From assembly GCA_040756655.1 (NCBI GenBank), contig JBFLYN010000004.1, forward strand, positions 1 to 64,000: a stretch of 64,000 nucleotides of DNA, read 5' to 3'. This DNA comes from JBFLYN01 sp040756655 (GTDB lineage: Bacteria; Bacillota; Sulfobacillia; UBA8153). Below the pieces are notes generated by a model that had not been told where the DNA came from, searched no databases, and worked only from the letters and a program-made list of their open reading frames with translations. Both the position numbers and the translations under genes were made by a program. Each line of letters starts with the position of its first letter. Position 1 is the first letter of the stretch. Shown here piece after piece: positions 26,629 to 36,112 of this stretch.

Positions 26629-26976
26629 TTACCTCTTTTTCCAGAAGCGAACTAGCAGAGCGTGCCTGGCAGCTCCTACGTTTTGGAAGATGCGCACTCC
26701 CAACGCCACCACGGCCGCCAGGTAGAGCTCGACTCCAATCTTGTCGCCCACATAGGTCAGGCCTGCAGCCAGGAGCATGTTGGAGAAAAAGCCTGTGCTG
26801 AACACCACTCCTTCAAACCTGCCCTCCAGTTCGGCCCGCATGCCTCCAAACACCGAGTCAAGGCCGGCCAGTATGGCGATGGACAGGTAGCGAGCGTGTA
26901 AGGCGGGGATCCTCAGGGGTAGGTTCCACCCCACGATGACCCCCAGGGCCAGTCCTACCAAAGCCAGCAGGATCAT
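26629..26976 (-). CDS. sbp: Small basic protein Sbp (DUF1290)
   Basis: About 115 aa membrane protein: LLALVGLALGVIVGWNLPL, LSIAILAGLDSVFGGMRAEL, FSNMLLAAGLTYVGDKIGVE and LYLAAVVALGVRIFQNVGAA. These match the Sbp family of division-cluster proteins, of unknown function. ATG 26976 overlaps the end of the DUF881 gene by 4 bp. The frame continuing to 27216 is a shadow of that gene. Confidence 0.92.
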   Translation of the reverse strand: MILLALVGLALGVIVGWNLPLRIPALHARYLSIAILAGLDSVFGGMRAELEGRFEGVVFSTGFFSNMLLAAGLTYVGDKIGVELYLAAVVALGVRIFQNVGAARHALLVRFWKKR

Positions 26977-27692
26977 GGGCGGCCTCCCTCTTCTGCCGGG
27001 CGGGCGTGCATCCAGTTCAGGGCCCGGTCGTAGGCCGGGAGCAACAGGTCGGTCTCGCGCTTGACCTTGACCTCGATCCCCCACAGGCTGAGCTGGTCCA
27101 CCACGCCCCCGCGCATTTTCAAAGAGCTCTCCAGGGTCTGGGGATCGCCGATGGCAGTTATCACAATGGGGGGAGCCACCCGGGTGCCGTTTATGGATAT
27201 GGTGGGCCCGGCGCACCGGATCTCGCTGACGCTGGTCAGGCGCTGGCCGTTGATGGCAATGGCCTCGGCCCCGGCCGCTCGCAGCTCGTTGACCACTTTA
27301 AGCAAGTCATCGTCGTGGATGAGATAGACGTTAGGATCTTCTTGCCGGCTCCTGGGCCGGGTGGAGTCATCCATGATAACCGTGACCCCGGGTCCGCGCA
27401 CCGCAGACACGCCGGCCAGCAGGCGGAGGCGCTCCAGCTCGCGGTTGAGAGCATCCAGGGCCGCGCTCTCGCTGGCGGTCACCTGGGCAAGGTGCAGGCG
27501 CATGCTGCTCAGCTCGTGGCGCAGGAGGTCCCGTTCGGCCTCCGCGGCCTTGAGCAAGGCCGCCAGTTCCTCAGCCCGCCGGTAGGAAATGGCCCCGGAC
27601 AGGCGCTGCTGGTTGCGGAACTGAGTGGTCAACATTAGTCCGAGGATGGCAAAAACCAGGACGAGCATAACCTGTCCACTTCTGGAGCGCAT
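26973..27692 (-). CDS. DUF881 family protein (YlxW/YlxX-like)
   Basis: 239 aa. One N-terminal membrane helix (VMLVLVFAILGLMLTTQF), a coiled coil (about 38-90), then the DUF881 domain: AVRGPGVTVIMDDSTR, NVYLIHDDDLLKVVNELRAA, GAEAIAINGQRLTSVSEIRC and PPIVITAIGDPQTLESSL. It faces the outside of the cell. Position between ftsQ and sbp is typical of Clostridia, where these proteins are thought to serve division, but the activity is unknown. GGAAGGAGG precedes the ATG. Confidence 0.93.
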   Translation of the reverse strand: MRSRSGQVMLVLVFAILGLMLTTQFRNQQRLSGAISYRRAEELAALLKAAEAERDLLRHELSSMRLHLAQVTASESAALDALNRELERLRLLAGVSAVRGPGVTVIMDDSTRPRSRQEDPNVYLIHDDDLLKVVNELRAAGAEAIAINGQRLTSVSEIRCAGPTISINGTRVAPPIVITAIGDPQTLESSLKMRGGVVDQLSLWGIEVKVKRETDLLLPAYDRALNWMHARPAEEGGRP

Positions 27693-27706
27693 GGTTCTCC
27701 TCCTTC

Positions 27707-28432
27707 CTATCTCTTGCGGATCACCGGCCGGTCAAAGCGAAGATCGATGTAGAGCACCTCAGCCAGGTCTCCCTTTAGGTCAACGAGCACGCCAGCCAGC
27801 AGGTCTAGGACGTGTCCCAGTCCTGCCCCGGGGCTTCCCAGGAATACGCGGATCCCGCCGGCCAGGAAAAGGTCAATCTCGCCCTGGTTCACCCCTACCT
27901 CCTGGGGCTGGGGATCTAGGCCTCTCTCGGCCAGGGCCGAAACCACCTGCAAGGCGCGGACCAGTTCCGCGGCCGGGGGGCGCTGGCGGGTGGCCCATCC
28001 TCCCTCGGGAACGCCGGTGACAACCATCAGTTCGCCGCCGGGCGATGATTCCTGCGCCAGGAGAAAGCCGCGGGTGTCGACCACCCAGAAACCGTCCCTT
28101 GTGGCCAACAGGGCCGCAGGTTCGCGCTCCTCTACGGTGATGACCACCCGGCCCGGGTACACCGGCCGGACTCGCACCGTCTCCAGCCAGGGGTTTTCCA
28201 GGATGGCCCGGGCAATGCCGTCGTCCAGGGCCGCGAGCAGGTGGCTTCCCACCAGGAGTCCGGAACGGGCCACGATCTCTTCGGCGGTCACCCGGTGGTT
28301 GCCTACCACCTCTACGACGGCTACGTAAAACCCGGGGGAATGCAGAAAAACAAAGCCACCGGTGCCCATGGCCAGGAGTACCAGCAGCAGGATTACTAAC
28401 GTCCGGGTCCCTGGCACCCTACCACCCCGCAA
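27707..28432 (-). CDS. ftsQ: Cell division protein FtsQ/DivIB
   Basis: 241 aa. One membrane helix (TLVILLLVLLAMGTGGFVFL) precedes a POTRA domain (YVAVVEVVGNHRVTAEEIVA, LENPWLETVRVRPVYPGRVV) and the FtsQ beta domain (VEEREPAALLATRDGFWVVD). It is a bitopic septal protein that links the Z ring to septal wall synthesis with FtsL and FtsB-type partners. The start is uncertain: TTG 28432 or GTG 28417 behind GGGGTGG. Confidence 0.93.
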   Translation of the reverse strand: MRGGRVPGTRTLVILLLVLLAMGTGGFVFLHSPGFYVAVVEVVGNHRVTAEEIVARSGLLVGSHLLAALDDGIARAILENPWLETVRVRPVYPGRVVITVEEREPAALLATRDGFWVVDTRGFLLAQESSPGGELMVVTGVPEGGWATRQRPPAAELVRALQVVSALAERGLDPQPQEVGVNQGEIDLFLAGGIRVFLGSPGAGLGHVLDLLAGVLVDLKGDLAEVLYIDLRFDRPVIRKR

Positions 28433-28526
28433 TAACTACAAGCTGATGATAACACACCTGGGGAAGGTGGAAAAGGTGCCCGGTCACAATATCCTCCAAG
28501 CGTAAGAGGGGAATCCGGCCCAGCGG

Positions 28527-29783
28527 CTACTCGCGGCGTATGTTAGCTCCCAGCTGGGCCAGCTTGATCTCCAACCTCTCGTAGCCCCGGTCGATGTGTG
28601 TGACACCGTTGACCACCGTGGTCCCTTCTGCGGCCAGACCGGCCAGGACCAGCGCCGCCCCGTTTCTAAGGTCAGTGGCTTCCACGGTGGCGCCCGACAG
28701 GCTCTCCACTCCCTTTACCACCGCCGCCCGGCCTTCGGTCTTGATCTGGGCCCCCATGCGCCTGAGTTCCTCCACGTGCTTGAAACGGTTTTCAAAGATG
28801 GTTTCCGTTACTACGCTCGTCCCCCGGGCCAGGCACATGACGGCCATGAGCTGTGGTTGCATGTCGGTGGGAAATCCCGGGTAGGGCAGGGTTTTAAAAT
28901 CCACGGCCAGCGGGCGCTCCCGCGCCGTCACGGTGATGGTCCCGGACTCCTCGCGAACGGTGACGCCTGCTTCGCGCAGCTTGGCGGTAACCGCGTCCAG
29001 GTGCTCCGGTATACAGTTCTCAATGCGGATCTCCCCCCCGGCCACGGCTGCTGCGGCCATGAAGGTACCCGTCTCAATCCGGTCCGGGCTTACAGCATAC
29101 TCGGCACCGTGAAGGCGCTCCACGCCCTCCACCCGGATCGAATCCAGGCCCGCGCCCTTGATACGGGCGCCCATGTTGTTGAGGAAGTTCTGGAGGTCCA
29201 CGATCTCCGGTTCCTTGGCGGCGTTGCGGATGGTGGTGACCCCGCTGGCCAGCACCGCCGCCATCATCACGTTCTCGGTGGCGCCCACGCTCGGAAAATC
29301 CAGGTGCACTTCACGCCCGGTCAGGCGGTGGCACTCTGCATGTATATACCCGTACCGCTCGCTGATGGAGGCGCCCAGCACTTCTAGGCCCCTCAGGTGC
29401 AGGTCGATGGGCCGCGGGCCGATGGCGCAGCCGCCCGGGTAAGAAACCCTCACCCGGCCCAGTCGACCGAGTATAGGACCCATGAGGAAGATCGACGACC
29501 GCATCTCCCGCATGAGCTGCTCCGGGACTTCTGATACCGATAGCACGGATGGGTCCACCTCGAGGACCCGGCGGCCGTTGTGCTCCAACCAACGAACCCG
29601 GGCTCCCAGGCGGCGCAGGATCTCGGACATGACCACTACATCCCGAAGGTCGGGTGCGTCGTGAATCAGGCAGGGCTTGCTGGTAAGGACCGTGGCCGCC
29701 AGCATGGGCAAGACCGCATTCTTTGCGCCACTGATCCGCACCTGCCCCTCCAGCTTCTCCCGTCCCTGTATAATGTATCTCAA
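28527..29783 (-). CDS. murA: UDP-N-acetylglucosamine 1-carboxyvinyltransferase
   Basis: 418 aa. KLEGQVRISGAKNAVLPMLA at the N-terminus and the loop GGCAIGPRPIDLHLRGLEVL are diagnostic. The catalytic loop Cys is CAIG near residue 117, the site alkylated by fosfomycin. GFPTDMQPQLMAVMCLA lies near the C-terminus. It catalyses the first committed step of peptidoglycan synthesis in the cytoplasm. TTG 29783 has GGAGGTG 7 nt upstream. In this cluster it occupies the slot between murC and ftsQ, where murB often lies. Confidence 0.98.
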   Translation of the reverse strand: MRYIIQGREKLEGQVRISGAKNAVLPMLAATVLTSKPCLIHDAPDLRDVVVMSEILRRLGARVRWLEHNGRRVLEVDPSVLSVSEVPEQLMREMRSSIFLMGPILGRLGRVRVSYPGGCAIGPRPIDLHLRGLEVLGASISERYGYIHAECHRLTGREVHLDFPSVGATENVMMAAVLASGVTTIRNAAKEPEIVDLQNFLNNMGARIKGAGLDSIRVEGVERLHGAEYAVSPDRIETGTFMAAAAVAGGEIRIENCIPEHLDAVTAKLREAGVTVREESGTITVTARERPLAVDFKTLPYPGFPTDMQPQLMAVMCLARGTSVVTETIFENRFKHVEELRRMGAQIKTEGRAAVVKGVESLSGATVEATDLRNGAALVLAGLAAEGTTVVNGVTHIDRGYERLEIKLAQLGANIRRE

Positions 29784-29867
29784 ATTCTTGCACCTCCGGC
29801 CGATTGCCAGTGCCCGGCGGCCGGCCACCCGCCTGCCGTACATACTACGTGACCCTAATACGCTGGG

Positions 29868-31226
29868 TTACTGGGCCAAGCACTCCAGCAACTTGGCTCC
29901 CAGCGCCCACACGTCGCCGGCGCCCACGGTCATGATGACATCTCCAGGCCGGGTACCACGGCAAGCCTCCACCACCAGCTGGTCACGGTTGTGTAGCCAG
30001 GTCACCGCCTTACCGTTGGCTGCCAGGGCTTGGGCGATCAACCCGGAATCAACGCCGGGTTCTGGCGTCTCCCCCGGGCCGGCGTAGATGTCGGCCAAGA
30101 GGACGCGGTCGGCTGCCCGGAATGCCTGCCCGAACTCGCTGGCCAAATAACGGGTGCGGGAATAGCGGTGAGGTTGGAACACGCAGATGAGCCGTCCCGC
30201 GGTGGCCCTGGCCACAGTTTCCAGGGTGGCGCGGATTTCCGTGGGATGGTGCGCAAAATCATCCAAGACCCTGACCCCCCGGACTTCGCCCACCATCTCC
30301 AGTCGCCTGGCCACGCCGCTGAACTCCTCCAGGGCGGCCGCTGCCCGCTGAAATGGAATACCGACGGTGTCCGCCACGGCCAGCGCAGCCAAGGCGTTTT
30401 CCACGTTGTGCTCGCCAATAACCTTGAGCTGCACCGGGCCCAGCTCGCGACCCTCCCGAAAAGCAGAAAAACGCAATGTCCAGCCCTGCTGGCGCAAGTC
30501 GGCTGCCTGCCACTGGGCCGGGTGCCTGATGCCGTACCACAGCACTGGCCAGTCACGGCCTACCGCCAGCCGCCGGAGATTCCCATCGTCGGCGCACAAC
30601 ACGCAGCGGCCTTCCTTGTTGACACCATCCAGGTAGGAGGCAAAGGCCTGTTGAATGCTTTCCAGAGAACCGTAGTAGTCCAGGTGGTCATCGTCGATGT
30701 TGGTTACCACCGCAATGTATGGGCGCAATTTCAGAAACGACCCGTCGCTCTCGTCGGTCTCGGCCACTAGGTAGTCGCCGCTCCCCAGCTTGGCATTGCC
30801 TCCCATATCAGTGATCTCGCCGCCTACCAGCACCGTCGGATCATACCCGCAGCGCTCCAAGAGCATGGCGATCATCGACGTGGTGGTAGTCTTGCCGTGG
30901 GCACCGGCCACGCCGATGCCCTTCTTGCCGGCCATAAGACGAGCAAGCATGTCGCCCCGGTGCAGTATCCGTATGCCACGCCTGGTGGCTTCTTCGAGTT
31001 CCTCGTTGCCCGGCGCAATGGCCGACGAAACCACCACCAAGTCAGCGCCGTTGATGTTGTCAGCGCGGTGACCTATGTACACCCGGGCTCCCAGCTGTTC
31101 TAGGCGCTGGGTCCACTCGGACTGCTTGATGTCCGAACCGGAAACCCGGTAACCCTGGGCCAGCAGGACTTTGGCAATGCCGCTCATCCCTGCGCCCCCG
31201 ATAGCTATGAAATGGATGTGCTTCAA
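29868..31226 (-). CDS. murC: UDP-N-acetylmuramate--L-alanine ligase
   Basis: 452 aa. HFIAIGGAGMSGIAKVLLAQ is the MurC N-terminal Rossmann motif, GVAGAHGKTTTTSMIAMLLE the ATP P-loop, and FQPHRYSRTRYLASEFGQAF the C-terminal signature. It adds L-Ala to UDP-MurNAc. The start codon is TTG 31226 with GGAGGCG about 10 nt upstream. The product is separated from murG by 189 bp rich in small GC hairpins. Confidence 0.98.
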   Translation of the reverse strand: MKHIHFIAIGGAGMSGIAKVLLAQGYRVSGSDIKQSEWTQRLEQLGARVYIGHRADNINGADLVVVSSAIAPGNEELEEATRRGIRILHRGDMLARLMAGKKGIGVAGAHGKTTTTSMIAMLLERCGYDPTVLVGGEITDMGGNAKLGSGDYLVAETDESDGSFLKLRPYIAVVTNIDDDHLDYYGSLESIQQAFASYLDGVNKEGRCVLCADDGNLRRLAVGRDWPVLWYGIRHPAQWQAADLRQQGWTLRFSAFREGRELGPVQLKVIGEHNVENALAALAVADTVGIPFQRAAAALEEFSGVARRLEMVGEVRGVRVLDDFAHHPTEIRATLETVARATAGRLICVFQPHRYSRTRYLASEFGQAFRAADRVLLADIYAGPGETPEPGVDSGLIAQALAANGKAVTWLHNRDQLVVEACRGTRPGDVIMTVGAGDVWALGAKLLECLAQ

Positions 31227-31415
31227 AGGCTTACGCCTCCATCAGGAGGATAGACGCTGGTTCACCCCCACCCGCGTGGGGACTGAGCCCACGATGGCCC
31301 TGGTGCAGAGTCATCCCTATAGTATGCCCCGGGCGAAACCGGGGTGCGACCCGCGTCCGGGCTTGTCCGGGCCCGGGAGTCAAACTAAGCCCGGCCGTCC
31401 CGGACGGGTCTTCTG

Positions 31416-32531
31416 CTAACCCCGCCTGGCCTGGTCCAGCACCAGACCGGCGATGTGCCCGGCCGCCCCGGGCCGTCCTAGGCCCTGGCAGCGGCGGCTC
31501 ATGGCCTGTAGGCGAGCCGGGTCACTGAGCAATTCCACGGCCGCCTGGATGACCCGGGCCGGTACATCCTCACTTTCGGTGACCATGATGCCCGCTCCTG
31601 CTTTGGCCAGCACTCTTGCGTTGTGCTCTTGCTCGTTGTGAGCCACATGGGGCGAGGGCACCAATATGGCCGGAAGGCCACGGGCCGCCAGTTCGGACAC
31701 GGTCATGGCGCCGGCCCGGCTCACCGCCAGGTGGGCCGCGGCCATGGCCAGGTACATATCGTGCAGGTAGGGTCGGAGTATAATATTACCAGTACTCGCC
31801 GGTTCTATTCCCGCATCCTTGAGCCCGGCCATTGCCTGGTCGTAATAGCGGGTGCCGGTGGCAAAAACCACCTGGGTGCCCGGTGGCAGCCTGCCGCTGG
31901 TGATCAGGGCCACGGTGGCCCTGACGATGCTAGCAGCCCCCTGGCTCCCCCCGGTGGAGAGCAGGATGGGTAGATCAGGCCGCAGGTTCAAAGACCGGGC
32001 CGCCTCCAGGCGGCCGGGCTCCAAGAGCTCCCGGCGCACCGGGTTGCCCGTGACCACCACCCGGGCCCGGCGGGGAAAGTGGGCGACAGTATCCTCAAAG
32101 GGCACGCACACGGCCCGCGCCCAGCGTGACAACCACCGGTTGGTAGCGCCCGGCACGGCATTTTGCTCTTGCAGCACTACGGGCACCCGGGCCAGGACCG
32201 CCGCCAGGATCACCGGCCCGGATACGTATCCTCCTGTGCCCACGGCTACCGATGGCCTGAACTCCCGGACCAGGCCGCGGGCGCGGGCCAAGGCCCGGCC
32301 CGCCCTCATCATCCCGTCCAGGACCTGCCGGGGCGCCTTCCTCGCCAGCCCGGTCACGTCCAAGGACACGAACTCTATGCCTGACCGGGGGACCAGTTCC
32401 GCCTCCATGCCCCGGCGGCTGCCCACGTACAACACCTCTACGCCGGGGACCCGCTCGCGCACGGCCGAGATGATAGCCAGGGCCGGGTAGATATGTCCCC
32501 CCGTCCCCCCGCCCGTCACCAGGAGCCTCAA
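31416..32531 (-). CDS. murG: Lipid II synthase MurG
   Basis: 371 aa, a GT-B fold glycosyltransferase. RLLVTGGGTGGHIYPALAII, VGTGGYVSGPVILAAVLARV, LLSTGGSQGAASIVRATVAL and AVSRAGAMTVSELAARGLPA are the donor and acceptor motifs. It transfers GlcNAc to lipid I on the inner membrane face. A TTG start lies at 32531, 32 bp after ftsW. Confidence 0.98.
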   Translation of the reverse strand: MRLLVTGGGTGGHIYPALAIISAVRERVPGVEVLYVGSRRGMEAELVPRSGIEFVSLDVTGLARKAPRQVLDGMMRAGRALARARGLVREFRPSVAVGTGGYVSGPVILAAVLARVPVVLQEQNAVPGATNRWLSRWARAVCVPFEDTVAHFPRRARVVVTGNPVRRELLEPGRLEAARSLNLRPDLPILLSTGGSQGAASIVRATVALITSGRLPPGTQVVFATGTRYYDQAMAGLKDAGIEPASTGNIILRPYLHDMYLAMAAAHLAVSRAGAMTVSELAARGLPAILVPSPHVAHNEQEHNARVLAKAGAGIMVTESEDVPARVIQAAVELLSDPARLQAMSRRCQGLGRPGAAGHIAGLVLDQARRG

Positions 32532-32563
32532 TGACCTTCACCATCCTCGGGCTCTGTTTCCCG

Positions 32564-33706
32564 TCAGGGAGCGCTGGATTCTGTGGTATACCGCGAAACG
32601 TTCAGGAGTATCCCCACTCCGGCCAGGGTGAAAACCAGCGAAGAGCCCCCGTAGCTCAAAAAGGGCAATGGGATGCCGGTAATGGGAATGGAGGCAGTGA
32701 CCACACCCAGGTTGATCAGGGCCTGCAGGGTGATCATGGAAGTGAGACCAGCGGCCAAAAGGCACCCGAACCGGTCCTGGGCGGTGACCGCCACCCGGTA
32801 TCCCCGCCAGGCCAAGACGCAGAAAAGCACCATCACTGTGGCCGCCCCCAAAAAGCCCAGCTCTTCGCCGATGATGGCAAAGATGAAGTCCGTGTGGGGC
32901 TCGGGCAGGTACAGGTATTTCTGCCGGCCATAGCCCAGTCCCATACCCACCAGGCGGCCCGAGCCCAGGGCATACAGCGCCTGGATAATATGGTATCCCG
33001 AATCGCCGGGATCTGACCAGGGATCCAGGAAGGCCATGAATCGCCGGCGCCGGTATTCCTCGCCGAAAATAGCCCACGCCAGCACCGGCAGAGCGCCAAT
33101 GGCCAGCGCGCCCAGCTGGCCCAGGTGCGCCCCGGCCATAAAAAGCATAAGCCCCACGGTGCCGGCCACCGCCAACCCGGTCCCCAGGTCAGGTTGCCTG
33201 AGGATAAGGACGAACACCAGTCCCAGCAAGGCCAGGTAGGGCAAAAGCCCGGTAAAGAATCTCCGGATCTTCTCACCCGTAGCCGCCAGCGAGGACGCCA
33301 AGAAGACCACGATGACCGGCTTGACCAGTTCTGACGGCTGGAAGGGACCGATCCACCGCCGGGCACCGTGGGAGATCCTGCCCACGCCCGGTACCAGCAC
33401 CAGCACCAAGAAGATCATGGCCACCACAAACGCGGGCTTGGCCAACCGCTGGAGCAAAAGGTAATCGGTGTTCATGAAGAACAAAAGTGCGCTCAAGCCC
33501 AGGACGGCCCAGAGGAGCTGGCGCTTGAGGAAGTAATACCTGTCGCCGAACTGGGTAAGTGACCGCACGGCACTGGCGCTGAATACCATGACGATGCCGA
33601 TGCCCAAGAGCGCCACCACGGCAAAGAAAATCATGTAGTCCGGGGCGCGCTTGGTCCGCACGGCCCGGGCGCGCCGGACGTACCGGTTGGTGCGGTGCTC
33701 GGACAC
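32564..33706 (-). CDS. ftsW: SEDS glycosyltransferase FtsW/SpoVE
   Basis: 380 aa with about 10 membrane helices. GARRWIGPFQPSELVKPVIV and LRQPDLGTGLAVAGTVGLML contain the SEDS core (the Asp in RQPDLG is catalytic), and PFLSYGGSSLVFTLAGVGIL closes the family signature. It polymerises lipid II, acting with SpoVD. The GTG at 33706 directly follows the mraY stop, and GGAGG sits 7 nt upstream. In spore formers this position can hold spoVE, so either name may apply. Confidence 0.96.
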   Translation of the reverse strand: MSEHRTNRYVRRARAVRTKRAPDYMIFFAVVALLGIGIVMVFSASAVRSLTQFGDRYYFLKRQLLWAVLGLSALLFFMNTDYLLLQRLAKPAFVVAMIFLVLVLVPGVGRISHGARRWIGPFQPSELVKPVIVVFLASSLAATGEKIRRFFTGLLPYLALLGLVFVLILRQPDLGTGLAVAGTVGLMLFMAGAHLGQLGALAIGALPVLAWAIFGEEYRRRRFMAFLDPWSDPGDSGYHIIQALYALGSGRLVGMGLGYGRQKYLYLPEPHTDFIFAIIGEELGFLGAATVMVLFCVLAWRGYRVAVTAQDRFGCLLAAGLTSMITLQALINLGVVTASIPITGIPLPFLSYGGSSLVFTLAGVGILLNVSRYTTESSAP

Positions 33707-34705
33707 CTACACGCCTCCCATCATCATGCTTATCAGCCCCAGGCCAGCCATGAAGGCGGCGGCCACCCAGAACCTGTGGACCACCTGGAGTTCGCTCCAG
33801 CCCACCAGTTCGAAGTGGTGGTGCAAGGGGCTCATTCGAAAAATACGCCTGCCCGTGGTCTGGAAGAACAACACCTGGATGACCACGGAGATGGTTTCCA
33901 CGGCAAACAGGCCGCCCACCAGCAATAACACCAGTTCGGTTTTGGTGAGGACAGCCAAGACGCCCAGGCCTCCGCCCAACGCCAGTGAACCGGTGTCGCC
34001 CATGAACACCCGGGCTGGATGGTAGTTGAAGCGGAGAAAACCGGCGCAGGCTCCGGCCACGGCGGCGCTGAAGATGGCCAATTCGACGGCATCGGCAGCG
34101 TAAGCAATGAGGGTGTAGGTGCCAAACACTATGACCGAAGTGCCCGCGGCCAACCCGTCCAGGCCGTCGGTAAGGTTGACGGCATTGGAAGTCCCCAGCA
34201 TAACCAGGAAGAGAAAGGGAAGGTACAGGAACCCAGCGTCCACCCGTCCCAGCCCGAAGGGAATGTGCAGGACCGTGGACAGTCCCAATCTCCCCAGGGC
34301 CACCCCTCCCACCAGTGCAGCCACGATGAACTGGCCCAAGAGCTTCTCGCGGGCCCGCAATCCCAGCGGCCGCTTCAGCACCACCTTGCGAAAGTCGTCC
34401 ACGAAACCGAGCAGGCCGTACCCCAGCGCGCCCAGGAGGACCAAACCCAGGCGGACCAGGGAATCCCCCCCGGGAGCATATCGCTCGGGCCCGCCCAGCG
34501 TAAAGGCAACGGACACCACCGTAAAGGCAAGGATGAACAAGATCCCGCCCATGGTGGGCGTACCTTGCTTGACGGCGTGGGCCCGGGGACCGTTGTCACG
34601 CACCCGCTGCCCGAACTTGAGGCGGCGCAAGAGCGGGACGGCAACCGGCCCCAGGGCCAGCACCAGCCCGGCGGCGGCCGCTGGCGCCAGCAAAAGCTGC
34701 AGCAT
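33707..34705 (-). CDS. mraY: Phospho-MurNAc-pentapeptide transferase
   Basis: 332 aa, about 10 membrane helices. GTPTMGGILFILAFTVVSV, the Asp pair in GFVDDFRKVVLKRPLGL, NAVNLTDGLDGLAAG and RVFMGDTGSLALGGGLG are the MraY active-site loops, and MSPLHHHFELVGWSE is the C-terminal signature. It makes lipid I at the membrane. Its stop abuts the ftsW start, leaving no room for murD. Confidence 0.98.
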   Translation of the reverse strand: MLQLLLAPAAAAGLVLALGPVAVPLLRRLKFGQRVRDNGPRAHAVKQGTPTMGGILFILAFTVVSVAFTLGGPERYAPGGDSLVRLGLVLLGALGYGLLGFVDDFRKVVLKRPLGLRAREKLLGQFIVAALVGGVALGRLGLSTVLHIPFGLGRVDAGFLYLPFLFLVMLGTSNAVNLTDGLDGLAAGTSVIVFGTYTLIAYAADAVELAIFSAAVAGACAGFLRFNYHPARVFMGDTGSLALGGGLGVLAVLTKTELVLLLVGGLFAVETISVVIQVLFFQTTGRRIFRMSPLHHHFELVGWSELQVVHRFWVAAAFMAGLGLISMMMGGV

Positions 34706-34717
34706 GACTGAGTCCTC

Positions 34718-36112
34718 CTAGCCCGGCGCGTGCTCTTCCAAGTAGTGAACGATCTCCTCCATGCCCAGGCCCCGCGAACCCTTGACCAGCACCGTGTCGC
34801 GCGTCCTCAGCTCCTCCACCAGGGCGCGGATGGCCCCGGCATTGTCGGGACACTCCCTTACCGCGTGAGGTGACAACCCGTAAGTCACGGCTTCAGCAGC
34901 GATGGACGCGCCCAGGGACCCTACGGTGATAAGGAGGCCCACCTCCGACGCTGCCACGGCCCGGCCTACTTCCCGGTGGGCATCGCTCGTGTAATCCCCC
35001 AGTTCCAGCATGCCTCCGAGTACGGCCACGGTCCGGGCCCGGCCCAGCTCTTTGAGCAGGGAAAGCGCCGCCAGCATGGACTGGGGGTTGGCGTTGTACG
35101 CATCGTTGATGATGAGAAGTCCGGGTCGTCGCACCAGCTGTACCCGCATCCCGCTGAGTGCAGCCTGACCCAGCCCCTGGGCGATGGCGCCCACCTCCAA
35201 CCCGGTGGCAACTCCCACCGCCGCGGCCGCCAGGGCATTGGCCACCATGTGCTGGCCGGCCACCGGCAGCATGACCGGGGCCGACCCGCCCGGGGTTACC
35301 AGGGTAAAACGAGTGCCATCCTCGCCCAGGCTCTGCACGTGCTGCCCGGTCACTTCCACGCCCGGGCACAGGCCGTAGCGGATGAGCAGGCCCGGGGCCC
35401 GCGCCGCCACCCGGCGTACCCACGGGCAGTCCCAGTTGAGCACGGCCACGCCGTCCCGGGGCAGTCCCTCCAAAAGCTCGGCCTTAGCCAGGGCGATGTT
35501 CTCGATGCTCCCCAGTACCTCCAGGTGGGTGGTGCCGATGTTGGTCAAAACCCCAATACGGGGACGCGCTATTTCGACCAGCCGCGCGATCTGGCCGGGG
35601 CCGCGCATGGCCATTTCCAGCACCGCAGCCTGGTGAGTCTCATCCAGGTGAAACAGGCTCAAGGGCAGCCCCACGTCGGAGTTGAGGTTGCCCTCGCTCT
35701 TGAGCGTCCGGTACTTCCTCTGCAGCACCGAATGGATCAGGTCCTTGGTAGAAGTCTTGCCCACACTGCCCGTGACTCCCACCACCAGTGGATCGTACTT
35801 GCTGCGATGGTAGGCCCCGAGCTGGCCCAGTGACCACAGGGTGTCGTCCACCTCCACCATCACCCGGCCGGGCGGCGGTGCAGGCAGACGCCGGTCCTTC
35901 CTGGCCAGGACGACCACTGCCCCATGCTGGTATGCCAGGTCCACAAAGGTGTGCCCGTCTACCCGGGCTCCCGGGAGGGCCACAAACAGGTCACCGGGGC
36001 GCACCCGGCGGCTGTCAGCGGTGACACCGGTAACGGTCGCCGACACTCCCGGGGGATGGACCGTCCCTTGTGTAGCCCGGGCGATCTCCCCGGCTGTGAA
36101 CAAAGACCGCAT
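34718..36112 (-). CDS. murF: UDP-MurNAc-tripeptide--D-Ala-D-Ala ligase
   Basis: 464 aa. VTGVTADSRRVRPGDLFVAL, VVGVTGSVGKTSTKDLIHSV (P-loop), LVEIARPRIGVLTNIGTTHL, and INDAYNANPQSMLAALSLL are MurF motifs. It adds D-Ala-D-Ala in the cytoplasm. Its ATG shares one base with the murE stop (TGATG), so translation is likely coupled. Confidence 0.98.
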   Translation of the reverse strand: MRSLFTAGEIARATQGTVHPPGVSATVTGVTADSRRVRPGDLFVALPGARVDGHTFVDLAYQHGAVVVLARKDRRLPAPPPGRVMVEVDDTLWSLGQLGAYHRSKYDPLVVGVTGSVGKTSTKDLIHSVLQRKYRTLKSEGNLNSDVGLPLSLFHLDETHQAAVLEMAMRGPGQIARLVEIARPRIGVLTNIGTTHLEVLGSIENIALAKAELLEGLPRDGVAVLNWDCPWVRRVAARAPGLLIRYGLCPGVEVTGQHVQSLGEDGTRFTLVTPGGSAPVMLPVAGQHMVANALAAAAVGVATGLEVGAIAQGLGQAALSGMRVQLVRRPGLLIINDAYNANPQSMLAALSLLKELGRARTVAVLGGMLELGDYTSDAHREVGRAVAASEVGLLITVGSLGASIAAEAVTYGLSPHAVRECPDNAGAIRALVEELRTRDTVLVKGSRGLGMEEIVHYLEEHAPG

